Shown here: positions 36,189 through 43,023 of the stretch, one piece after another
Layout: each line of letters starts with the position of its first letter
How positions within the stretch are numbered: the first letter of the stretch is position 1
Assembly (NCBI RefSeq): GCF_013836145.1
Contig: NZ_CP057483.1
Coordinates: 1,922,001 to 1,986,000, forward strand
Reading direction: 5' to 3'
Length of the DNA: 64,000 nucleotides
Source of the DNA: Citrobacter sp. RHB25-C09
Lineage (GTDB): Bacteria > Pseudomonadota > Gammaproteobacteria > Enterobacterales > Enterobacteriaceae
Notes under the pieces: generated by a model
The model's input: the letters and a program-made list of their open reading frames with translations, nothing else
Told to the model about the DNA's origin: nothing
The model's database searches: none
Program-made: the position numbers and the translations under genes

Positions 36189-36776
36189 CTAATCGATCTG
36201 GTGCTTTATAAAGCGATTGAATTGCAATTGCAGCGTATTGATCATATCGGATGACCAGCGAATTGCACTGTTCTGGGGCAAGGTTTGTGGCATCCACACC
36301 GCCCACGCAAAAAGTGCCATACAGAGAAAGCGTTCAAGCTGGTTCCCCTTCTGTGGAACAAGAATGGGCAGGCGAAACCGCCAGCGGCAGGGCCAAAGCA
36401 AGGGGACACCTGCCGGAGTTAACATATCCGCCGCAATGTGGCTCAGATAACCCACAACCATACCCTGCAACGCATCGGCAGGGATAAACCAGCTTTCTGG
36501 TACCTTAAGATAGAACGTCGCCAGCAGTGCAAATACAGCCAACAGGCTATGGGTGAATCCTCGATGGCCAAACGCGCGGGCAATCGGCTTAGAAACCCAT
36601 TTTAATCGCTGCCCCAGGAAGGATTTGGGGTGATCGATATCAGGCAACAGACAGGTAAGGATCGCGGAAGGAACGATATGCCACCAGTCACCCTGCGCAA
36701 GTACGGGCGTAAGCTCAGCGTTTTTCGCAAACACCGCACAGGCAATAGAAAAGAGGAGGTGACCTTCCGCCGTCAT
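36189..36776 (-). CDS. ydjM: LexA-regulated inner-membrane metal-dependent hydrolase family protein YdjM
   Basis: Membrane protein of 195 residues of the YdjM/LexA-binding inner-membrane hydrolase family. Conserved polar motifs in hydrophobic surroundings: TAEGHLLFSIA, LLPDIDHPKSFLG and FGHRGFTHSLLAV contain the family His/Asp metal-binding set. Function unknown. An SOS box lies 15 bases upstream of the start. Confidence 0.94.
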   Translation of the reverse strand: MTAEGHLLFSIACAVFAKNAELTPVLAQGDWWHIVPSAILTCLLPDIDHPKSFLGQRLKWVSKPIARAFGHRGFTHSLLAVFALLATFYLKVPESWFIPADALQGMVVGYLSHIAADMLTPAGVPLLWPCRWRFRLPILVPQKGNQLERFLCMALFAWAVWMPQTLPQNSAIRWSSDMINTLQLQFNRFIKHQID

Positions 36777-36790
36777 GATAAAACTCGCTA

Positions 36791-36810
36791 GACTGTTAAT
36801 TCGTACAGTA
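36791..36810 (-). promoter_or_regulatory. LexA box of ydjM
   Basis: TACTGTACGAATTAACAGTC on the minus strand: CTG-TACGAATTAA-CAG is a full LexA palindrome. A second, degenerate half-site (TACTGTATAAAAATCC) abuts it at about 36811-36828; ydjM is known to have two LexA sites in E. coli. Confidence 0.88.
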
Positions 36811-36871
36811 TAGGATTTTTATACAGTAGGCGGAAGTGGTGACGTTGTAACTCTTTGTCAATAATGCGCGT

Positions 36872-37633
36872 TTATCGCGCTAACCATCCGCCATCGACGG
36901 CAATGGTATAGCCATTGATGTAATCGGAAGCGCCTGAGGCCAGGAATACTACCGGTCCTTGTAGATCTTGTGGGGTTCCCCAACGACCAGCGGGGATGCG
37001 TTCGACAATCTCTTGATTGCGCGCGGCATCTTCTCTGAGTTGTTGCGTATTATTAGTTGCCATGTAGCCCGGGGCGATAGCGTTGACATTGATCTTGTGC
37101 TGCGCCCATTCGTTTGCCAGCAAGCGGGTAATGCCGAGCACGCCGCTTTTTGACGCCGTATAGGAAGGCACGCGAATGCCACCCTGAAATGAGAGCATTG
37201 ACGCGATATTGATGATTTTGCCTCCGTTCCCCTGATGCAGGAACTGGCGTGCCACGGCCTGCGAGAGAAAGAAAACGGATTTGAGATTCAGGTTCATCAC
37301 TTCGTCCCAGTCTTTTTCGCTAAAACTGAGCGCATCTTCTCGACGAATCGTTCCGGCATTGTTTACCAGTACGTCAATGCGGCCGAATTTTTCCACGCTC
37401 TGGGTGACGACACGCTCGATGGCGCTTTGCTGGCTGAGATCGGCCTGAATAGCGAAAAAACGTCGCCCCAGAGCTTCGACCTGCGCCGCCGTTTCATGAG
37501 GAATTTTGCGATTAACGCCAATGATGTCGCAGCCCGCTTCAGCCAGCGCAAGCGCCATTCCTTGCCCGAGCCCGGTATCGCAACCGGTGACGATGGCGAC
37601 TTTACCCGTGAGACGAAACGCATCCAGAATCAT
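36872..37633 (-). CDS. kduD: KduD-like SDR: 2-dehydro-3-deoxy-D-gluconate 5-dehydrogenase
   Basis: Short-chain dehydrogenase of 253 residues strongly resembling KduD, which interconverts 3-deoxy-hexulosonates in pectin or hexuronate catabolism. Counted motifs: TGCDTGLGQG (16-25) for the nucleotide, NNAG (91-94), catalytic Ser145, Tyr158 and Lys162 in ASMLSFQGG and YTASKSG. Starts ILDAFRLTGKVAIVTG. No kduI or uronate genes are nearby, so the true substrate in this context is uncertain and it could be a paralogue rather than the canonical kduD. It sits between ydjM and hxpB, where K-12 has no gene that I recall, so it looks like an insertion or a lineage-specific retention. Confidence 0.85.
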   Translation of the reverse strand: MILDAFRLTGKVAIVTGCDTGLGQGMALALAEAGCDIIGVNRKIPHETAAQVEALGRRFFAIQADLSQQSAIERVVTQSVEKFGRIDVLVNNAGTIRREDALSFSEKDWDEVMNLNLKSVFFLSQAVARQFLHQGNGGKIINIASMLSFQGGIRVPSYTASKSGVLGITRLLANEWAQHKINVNAIAPGYMATNNTQQLREDAARNQEIVERIPAGRWGTPQDLQGPVVFLASGASDYINGYTIAVDGGWLAR

Positions 37634-37768
37634 AATTACCTCGGCTATTCATTGTTATCGGTTTGATGCCCTGCAGAAAGGATAGAAGAGGATGATGTGG
37701 ATTTCAATAAAAAATAAAACACCGTTTCATTTTAAATGATGGGCAATGCTGCCATTGCCCATGGCGGT

Positions 37769-38437
37769 TTAGCCCAGAAGATCAGCGAGGGTCAATTCGG
37801 TCAACGAGTTGAGTTTCACGTTGGCGAGGGCAAATCGCGGATCGTGGCGGACGTCTTCTGCCGGGACGACAATGGAACGCATCCGTGCCGCTTTAGAGGC
37901 GATCATGCCATTTACCGAGTCCTCCAGTGCCACACAGGTTAACGGGTCAACGCCCAGTTTAGCCGCGCAGTCCAGATAAACCTGAGGATGCGGTTTGCTG
38001 TACGGGAGTTTCTCCGCCGAGGCGAGGGCATCAAAGCTGTCGCGCAGATCAAACATGGTCAACACTTTCTCCAGCATATGTAACGGAGAGGCCGAGGCCA
38101 GGCCAACCTTCAATCCCTGTGCTTTACACAACGCAACGGCTTCACGCACGCCGGGTAACAGCGGGCGGGTCTCTTCAACGAGGGAGATCGCACGGGTAAT
38201 AACACGATCAACGATCTCCTGCCGGCTCGGTCCGTTCCAGGGCTGTTGCGCGAACCACAAATCCACAACCATATCGATACGCAGACCCAGTGTATCCGGG
38301 AGTTCGTGGCGACGGGAGATATCTACGCCTACACTTGCCAGCACATCCAGTTCAGCACGTTCCCACAACGGTTCTGAATCAATCAGCAGCCCGTCCATAT
38401 CAAAAATTGCAGCAAGAATTTGACGCGGAGTTGACAT
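37769..38437 (-). CDS. hxpB: Hexitol/2-deoxyglucose-6-phosphate phosphatase (HAD family)
   Basis: HAD-superfamily phosphatase also known as YniC, 222 residues. Motif I is AIFDMDGLLIDSE with catalytic Asp13 and Asp15 counted from the start; motif II GLASASP, and the LPYSKPHPQVYLDCAAKLGV and CVALEDSVNGMIA blocks complete the set. ATG at 38437 matches E. coli (MSTPRQILAAIF), preceded by AGAGG. Known to dephosphorylate 2-deoxyglucose-6-phosphate and hexitol phosphates. Followed 135 bases later by the KduD-like gene. Confidence 0.95.
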   Translation of the reverse strand: MSTPRQILAAIFDMDGLLIDSEPLWERAELDVLASVGVDISRRHELPDTLGLRIDMVVDLWFAQQPWNGPSRQEIVDRVITRAISLVEETRPLLPGVREAVALCKAQGLKVGLASASPLHMLEKVLTMFDLRDSFDALASAEKLPYSKPHPQVYLDCAAKLGVDPLTCVALEDSVNGMIASKAARMRSIVVPAEDVRHDPRFALANVKLNSLTELTLADLLG

Positions 38438-38585
38438 TACCACCTCTCTTTTGAGCATTAAAATGTAAGGTATTCGGCATTCAGAATAAAATAGAGGGTA
38501 TCATAGCGCCTTTAAAGATCGGGCGAAAACGGTTATCAGCAGATAGACTTAAGCCAAAACGACGCGTCTTTATCAAGGGGAACTC

Positions 38586-39122
38586 ATGACGTATCAACAA
38601 GCTGGACGCATAGCAATATTAAAAAGGATTTTTGGTTGGGTGATTTTTATCCCCGCGCTACTCTCCACGCTCATTTCTGTTTTGAAATTTATGTATGCGC
38701 ATAGTGAAAAACAGGAGGGAATTAATGCGGTCATGCTCGATTTTACGCATGTGATGATCGACATGATGCGGGTCAACACGCCGTTTTTGAACATCTTCTG
38801 GTACAACTCGCCGACGCCGGATTTTCAAAATAGCCTGAACATTTTGTTCTGGATAATCTTCATTTTGATTTTTGTCGGGCTGGCGATGCAGGATTCAGGG
38901 GCAAGAATGAGTCGTCAGGCGCGTTTTTTGCGTGAGGGCATTGAAGACCAACTGATTCTGGAAAAAGCGAAAGGCAGCGAAGGGTTGTCACGTGAGGCAC
39001 TCGAAGCGAGGGTGATTGTTCCACATCACACGCTGTTGTTGCAGATCTTTCCTCTCTACATTTTGCCGGTGATTACCCTCATTATTGGCTACGTGTTCTT
39101 CTCTTTGCTGGGGTTTGTGTAA
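38586..39122 (+). CDS. yniB: Conserved inner-membrane protein YniB
   Basis: Membrane protein of 178 residues with predicted helices near the N-terminus (LKRIFGWVIFIPALLSTLIS), the middle (NILFWIIFILIFVGLAM) and the C-terminus (LPVITLIIGYVFFSLLGF). Same length and strong match to E. coli YniB. No domain of known function; biochemical role unknown. AAGGGGAACTC precedes the ATG. Divergent from hxpB. Confidence 0.92.
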   Translation: MTYQQAGRIAILKRIFGWVIFIPALLSTLISVLKFMYAHSEKQEGINAVMLDFTHVMIDMMRVNTPFLNIFWYNSPTPDFQNSLNILFWIIFILIFVGLAMQDSGARMSRQARFLREGIEDQLILEKAKGSEGLSREALEARVIVPHHTLLLQIFPLYILPVITLIIGYVFFSLLGFV

Positions 39123-39129
39123 GCGAACC

Positions 39130-39215
39130 CGTGGCCGGAAGGCAATTCGCGGCTTATCCGGCCAACAATTCAAACGGTTCCGCATGCCCGATGAGCTTAG
39201 CGCCATCGGGCACTA
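39130..39215. repeat. REP elements between yniB and yniA
   Basis: GTGGCCGGAAGGCAATTCGC...CGGCTTATCCGGCC and GCCCGATGAGCTTAGCGCCATCGGGC are two REP-type hairpins in the gap between the convergent genes. Confidence 0.78.
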
Positions 39216-39218
39216 TCG

Positions 39219-40079
39219 TTATACCGCCAACAGCCTGTCCATCGCTTTCTGTGCAATCACCAGATGCTGTCCACCAAACAATCTTGCCCGGTTAAGCAGC
39301 GTGTACAGCTGATAGATGGGTTGTCTCTCGAGAAAATCATTGGGCAACGGAGAGACGGACTGGTAGCCGTCATAAATCTGCGGGGGCTGCTCAGCATGCA
39401 GCGGCAGCATCGCCAGATCACACTCTCGGTCTCCCCAATAACAGGCGGGATCAAAAAGATAAGGGCCGTCCGGTCCTAATGCGCAGTTTCCGGACCACAA
39501 ATCACCGTGCAGCAAAGACGGCTGCGGTTGATGTGAAGAAAGGCGCTGCTGGACATGCTCAACAATCGCGTCAATATTACCGAAGGCAATCCCTTTCTCT
39601 GCTGCAAGCTCCAGTTGCCAGCCGATACGCTGTTCGGCAAAAAATGTCGACCAGCGTCGTTGCCAGGCATTCGGCTGTGGCGTGGTGGAAAGTGCGTTAT
39701 CGAAATCCAGCCCGAACTGGGGCTGATCGCTCCAGCCATGCAGGTGGGCCAGTTGCTGACCCAGAATGAAGGCGTTATGCGCATCCAACGGACGGGGAGG
39801 GAGGAAATCCATCACCAGAAAACTGTAATCTCGATCTGCCCCCACCGCCCAGACTTTGGGGACGTTGACGGTACGGCTGCGTGATAACAGTTCCAGCTGA
39901 TCGGCTTCTGCCGTGAAGCCAGGGAGGAGTTCCCTTTCATCACATTTAACGAAGAAATCGCGTCCGGCATAGCGCAAGTGCCATGCGGCATGGATCTCTC
40001 CGCCAGGCAGTTCGTTACGCAGTTCGATTTCGCCTTCGCCCAATTGCTCGCTTAAAAGACGACTGATAGCCTGCCACAT
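39219..40079 (-). CDS. yniA: Fructosamine kinase family protein YniA
   Basis: Protein-kinase-like fold of the fructosamine/ketosamine-3-kinase family, 286 residues. Kinase marks: FFVKCDERE near residue 47 (nucleotide-binding Lys), catalytic loop LLHGDLWSGNCA, and metal-binding LFDPACYWGDRECDLAM. Family members phosphorylate ketosamines on glycated proteins; related bacterial enzymes act on ribulosamines. Start MWQAISRLLSEQLGEG at 40079 matches E. coli. Confidence 0.94.
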   Translation of the reverse strand: MWQAISRLLSEQLGEGEIELRNELPGGEIHAAWHLRYAGRDFFVKCDERELLPGFTAEADQLELLSRSRTVNVPKVWAVGADRDYSFLVMDFLPPRPLDAHNAFILGQQLAHLHGWSDQPQFGLDFDNALSTTPQPNAWQRRWSTFFAEQRIGWQLELAAEKGIAFGNIDAIVEHVQQRLSSHQPQPSLLHGDLWSGNCALGPDGPYLFDPACYWGDRECDLAMLPLHAEQPPQIYDGYQSVSPLPNDFLERQPIYQLYTLLNRARLFGGQHLVIAQKAMDRLLAV

Positions 40080-40185
40080 GATGTCTCTCCCCATGTTGTC
40101 TGCCAGATCATAAGGTTAGCGCAAATATGTAGTTAAAAAACACGAACTAACGCACATCGTGGATGAGTTATCCTAAAAAAGACAT

Positions 40186-40476
40186 TTATTGCCTGTCTTT
40201 CTGCCACGTCTCCCAGGTGACCACGGTGACGTCTGGTTCCTGACCTAAAGCACTTTCAGCCAGTCCGGCCGCCAGCGCCTTGACCTCATCTTCGCTCTGC
40301 GCGCTGATGAACGCAAACGTGTTCGTTCCCAGTTCATGCACATGACCGTCATCATCCGTGAGGGTGAGAACAAAACCGGCGCGCGCGAGATGATTATTAA
40401 GCTCGTTTATTTCAGTTAATGAATGCTCGTGAAATTTTACGGATACGACATATCGGGTGATTTCTCCACTGGCCAT
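40186..40476 (-). CDS. ydiZ: GhoS-family (DUF2622) protein YdiZ
   Basis: A 96-residue protein homologous to E. coli YdiZ and to the GhoS endoribonuclease antitoxin family (ferredoxin-like fold). Features: YVVSVKFHEHSLTEINELN near the N-terminus, then a Gly/Asp loop DDDGHVHELGTNTFAF, and the C-terminal TVVTWETW. GhoS normally cleaves the ghoT mRNA; no ghoT-like membrane toxin frame is visible in the 106 bases downstream or the 102 bases upstream, so this is an orphan. Role unproven. Confidence 0.85.
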   Translation of the reverse strand: MASGEITRYVVSVKFHEHSLTEINELNNHLARAGFVLTLTDDDGHVHELGTNTFAFISAQSEDEVKALAAGLAESALGQEPDVTVVTWETWQKDRQ

Positions 40477-40578
40477 TTTACACCTCTCTGTAAACTCATG
40501 AGTTTTCAGAATAGACGGTGAAACCTGATGCTGACAGCTTTGTGGGTTAATTCCCCCTCCGACAGAAGGGGGCGCAAG

Positions 40579-41511
40579 TTACTGTTGGGACAAGTAAGCG
40601 TAGATTTTTTGGGTATCTTCGTGGGAGCACAGGCGCGTGCCTTGGTTAATGGTTGCTGCGCTACCTGCCGCGACGCCGAAGCGAACCATATCTTCCAGCG
40701 AGGCACCTTCCGCAAGCTTGAGGGTCATCGCGCCGACCATGCTGTCACCTGCGCCTACTGTGCTCTGGCTTTTCACCGGAGGCGGAACCACCTGTACACA
40801 GGTTTCGCTATCCACGCCCAGTGCCCCCTGAGGCCCGAGCGAAACCACCACGCGAAGCGCTTTACCGCTGCGGACCAGTTCTTGCGCCGCATTGCGCACG
40901 TCATCAGGCTGAGTCAGTTCACGATTCACAAGTACGCTGAGCTCTTTCTGGTTTGGTTTTACCAGTTCGATATTACCAATGGCTAAAGCTGCGGTAAGCG
41001 CCTCGCCGGAGCTGTCGATAATGCAGCGAATGCCCTGGTGCTGCGCGGCGGTAATCAGTTGGGTTAATTTTTCGACCTTCACGCCGGGTGGCAGGCTGCC
41101 GCTGATGACCAGAATAGCGCCAGATTCAATTTCTAGAACCTGTTCTTCCAGTTGGCGAAATTCGTCATCATCCAGCGCGGCGCCAGGCATGACAAAGCGA
41201 TACTGCTCACCGCTCGCTTCGACATGAACGTGTAGATTCTGGCGGGTCCAGTCTTTTGCTTCAACCGTGGATACCGGAACATTTTCATCGGCAAGCAGGG
41301 AGACCAGGTGTTCACCCGTCGCGCCACCGACAGGAAATATTGCCGTTGCCTTACCGCCGAGATGGGCAATTGCACGAGCGACATTAATACCGCCGCCGCC
41401 CGGCTCAAAAACCGGGGCGGTGCAGCGCAATTTCCCTTCGGGATAGATTTGCGGGGTGATTGTTGCGCTATCGAGAGAGGGCGCAAGTGTTAACGTATAG
41501 ATACGTACCAT
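40579..41511 (-). CDS. pfkB: 6-phosphofructokinase II
   Basis: Minor ATP-dependent phosphofructokinase of the ribokinase (PfkB) family. 310 residues (E. coli 309). Sugar-binding start MVRIYTLTLAPSLDSATI, PGGGGINVARAIAHLGG, and the anion-hole/catalytic STVGAGDSMVGAMT with the Asp base. A hairpin CCCCCT...AGGGGG lies just past the stop (about 40553-40572) without a T-run, so it is only a weak terminator candidate. Divergent from ydiY. Confidence 0.96.
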   Translation of the reverse strand: MVRIYTLTLAPSLDSATITPQIYPEGKLRCTAPVFEPGGGGINVARAIAHLGGKATAIFPVGGATGEHLVSLLADENVPVSTVEAKDWTRQNLHVHVEASGEQYRFVMPGAALDDDEFRQLEEQVLEIESGAILVISGSLPPGVKVEKLTQLITAAQHQGIRCIIDSSGEALTAALAIGNIELVKPNQKELSVLVNRELTQPDDVRNAAQELVRSGKALRVVVSLGPQGALGVDSETCVQVVPPPVKSQSTVGAGDSMVGAMTLKLAEGASLEDMVRFGVAAGSAATINQGTRLCSHEDTQKIYAYLSQQ

Positions 41512-41730
41512 CTTTACCTCCTGTTAGGCTAACTTCAGTCTGGCACTGAATAAACAGAAAGTGAAGTAATTAACAAACTGATTTATTGGATATTATTAAT
41601 TTAAATTGCGTTAAGTATATATATACTTTTTATTGTTTTGAGAACGCTCTTATTCAAAAAATGAAATAATAATTGATTGCTATGTTATTCGAGCCTTTTT
41701 ATAATTTGTTACCTTTCCTGGGTCGTTAGT

Positions 41731-41779
41731 CTTTGATCCCGCAGAAAGTTTCCGGGACCATCAAGGTCTCTTTTTTTGT
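41731..41779 (+). terminator. Intrinsic terminator in front of ydiY (possible attenuator or sRNA 3' end)
   Basis: CTTTGATCCCG (41731-41741) pairs with CGGG, a three-base bulge, then ATCAAGG (up to 41766), giving an 11-base-pair stem. TCTCTTTTTTT follows. Only about 20 bases separate it from the ydiY ATG. Sequence-based prediction. Confidence 0.6.
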
Positions 41780-41797
41780 TGTACGGACTCTTAATAA

Positions 41798-42556
41798 ATG
41801 AAGCTCTTAAAGACAGTTCCCGCTGCAGTTCTGCTGGCGGGGGGCGTGTTTGCGTCAATGTATGCAGCCGCCGATGATTCCGTTTTTACTGTCATGGATG
41901 ATCCCTCAAGTGCGAAAAAGCCCTTCGAAGGTAACCTTAACGCAGGTTATCTGGCGCAGTCAGGCAACACGAAAAGTTCTTCCTTAACCGCAGATTCGAC
42001 GATGACCTGGTACGGGCAAGCCACCGCATGGTCGCTGTGGGGAAATGCCAGCAATACCTCTTCTAATGACGAACGCTCTTCGGAGAAATATGCGGTCGGC
42101 GGTCGTAGTCGTTATAACATGACCGATTACGATTACCTGTTCGGTCAGGCGAGTTGGCTGACGGATCGCTACAACGGTTATCACGAGCGCGATACGGCGA
42201 CGGCGGGTTATGGTCGTCAGTTCCTTAACGGACCGGTGCACAGCTTCCGTTTTGAATTTGGTCCTGGCGTTCGTTATGACGAGCGCACTGACGGCACACA
42301 CGAAACGCAGCCGCTGGGTTATGCATCAGGGGCTTACGCATGGCAGCTGACTGACAACACCAAATTTAACCAGGGCGTGTCCGTCTTTGGCGCTGAAGAT
42401 ACCACCGTCAATTCCGAGACGGCTCTTAATGTTGATATCAACGAACATTTTGGTTTGAAAGTCGCTTATAACGTGACCTGGAACTCTGAACCGCCTGCGA
42501 CGGCACCGGAACATACCGATCGCCGCACCACGGTTTCACTGGGCTATAAGATGTAA
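41798..42556 (+). CDS. ydiY: DUF481 family acid-inducible outer-membrane protein YdiY
   Basis: Putative outer-membrane beta-barrel of 252 residues, same length as E. coli YdiY. Signal peptide MKLLKTVPAAVLLAGGVFASMYAAA, then a DUF481 barrel with NLNAGYLAQSGNTKSSSL and ends in SLGYKM, an amphipathic strand with terminal aromatic character. Reported acid-inducible in E. coli; function unknown. No strong ribosome-binding site precedes the ATG, and an intrinsic terminator lies just upstream. Confidence 0.93.
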   Translation: MKLLKTVPAAVLLAGGVFASMYAAADDSVFTVMDDPSSAKKPFEGNLNAGYLAQSGNTKSSSLTADSTMTWYGQATAWSLWGNASNTSSNDERSSEKYAVGGRSRYNMTDYDYLFGQASWLTDRYNGYHERDTATAGYGRQFLNGPVHSFRFEFGPGVRYDERTDGTHETQPLGYASGAYAWQLTDNTKFNQGVSVFGAEDTTVNSETALNVDINEHFGLKVAYNVTWNSEPPATAPEHTDRRTTVSLGYKM

Positions 42557-42561
42557 TTGCA

Positions 42562-42590
42562 AGCCAGGTCGCTTATCCGGCCTGGCGTCA
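42562..42590. repeat. Short REP-like hairpin after ydiY
   Basis: GCCAGGTCGCTTATCCGGCCTGGC: a compact REP unit between ydiY and the convergent yniD. Confidence 0.6.
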
Positions 42591-42614
42591 TCAAAATATA
42601 TACTCTTGCCAGAC

Positions 42615-42722
42615 CTATCCCCAAATCATCGCTGCCCAGCGCAACATCAGCATTGCTCCGCAGATGGCAAGCAGCACCACTACCATCTTCCAGTGTTTTT
42701 TGGCAAAGCGATTTGTCGGCAT
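42615..42722 (-). CDS. yniD: Small membrane protein YniD
   Basis: A 35-residue single-span membrane protein, missed by length-limited gene calling. Translates as MPTNRFAKKHWKMVVVLLAI then CGAMLMLRWAAMIWG, nearly identical to E. coli YniD as I recall it. A basic, Trp-containing N-terminus precedes one hydrophobic helix. CAGGAAA lies upstream of the ATG at a suitable distance. Function unknown. Confidence 0.85.
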   Translation of the reverse strand: MPTNRFAKKHWKMVVVLLAICGAMLMLRWAAMIWG

Positions 42723-43023
42723 CGCGGTTTCCTGTGTGTTTCGGATAATTATTACGAGTTTAACAAAACCCCGGGTCATTCAGTGTAATGATTTACGTTA
42801 ATACACGTTTGCAGTTTGCGGCTTTGATCCTCAGTGAATGCCGTGTACACTGTCAGACGGTTTTACCAAAAGGCAGGTGTAGGTCCGGCGTCATCACACG
42901 ATGGCCAGTGATATATTTCGCAGAGTGAAGCGGGAATCAGCCTATTACTTTTTGGTAATTTTAAATATTGAAACTTTGTATGTGATCTTGCGTATGGGTC
43001 ACCACTGCAAATAAGGACATAAC
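42723..43023. promoter_or_regulatory. thrS promoter and leader region
   Basis: 301 bases between yniD and thrS. It should contain the thrS promoter and its structured leader; the tRNA-like operator at the 3' end is reported separately. No other gene seen. Confidence 0.6.
42982..43002 (+). promoter_or_regulatory. thrS translational operator (tRNAThr anticodon-arm mimic)
   Basis: GTGATC-TTGCGTATG-GGTCAC forms a stem with a nine-base loop containing CGT, which mimics a threonine anticodon. It lies 21 bases before the thrS ATG with AAGGA in between. Known autoregulation: ThrRS binds this arm and blocks the ribosome. Confidence 0.8.

Noticed and set aside
40553..40572. CCCCCT/AGGGGG hairpin as pfkB terminator
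   Set aside because: It follows the stop but lacks a T-run on the minus strand, so not called as a terminator.
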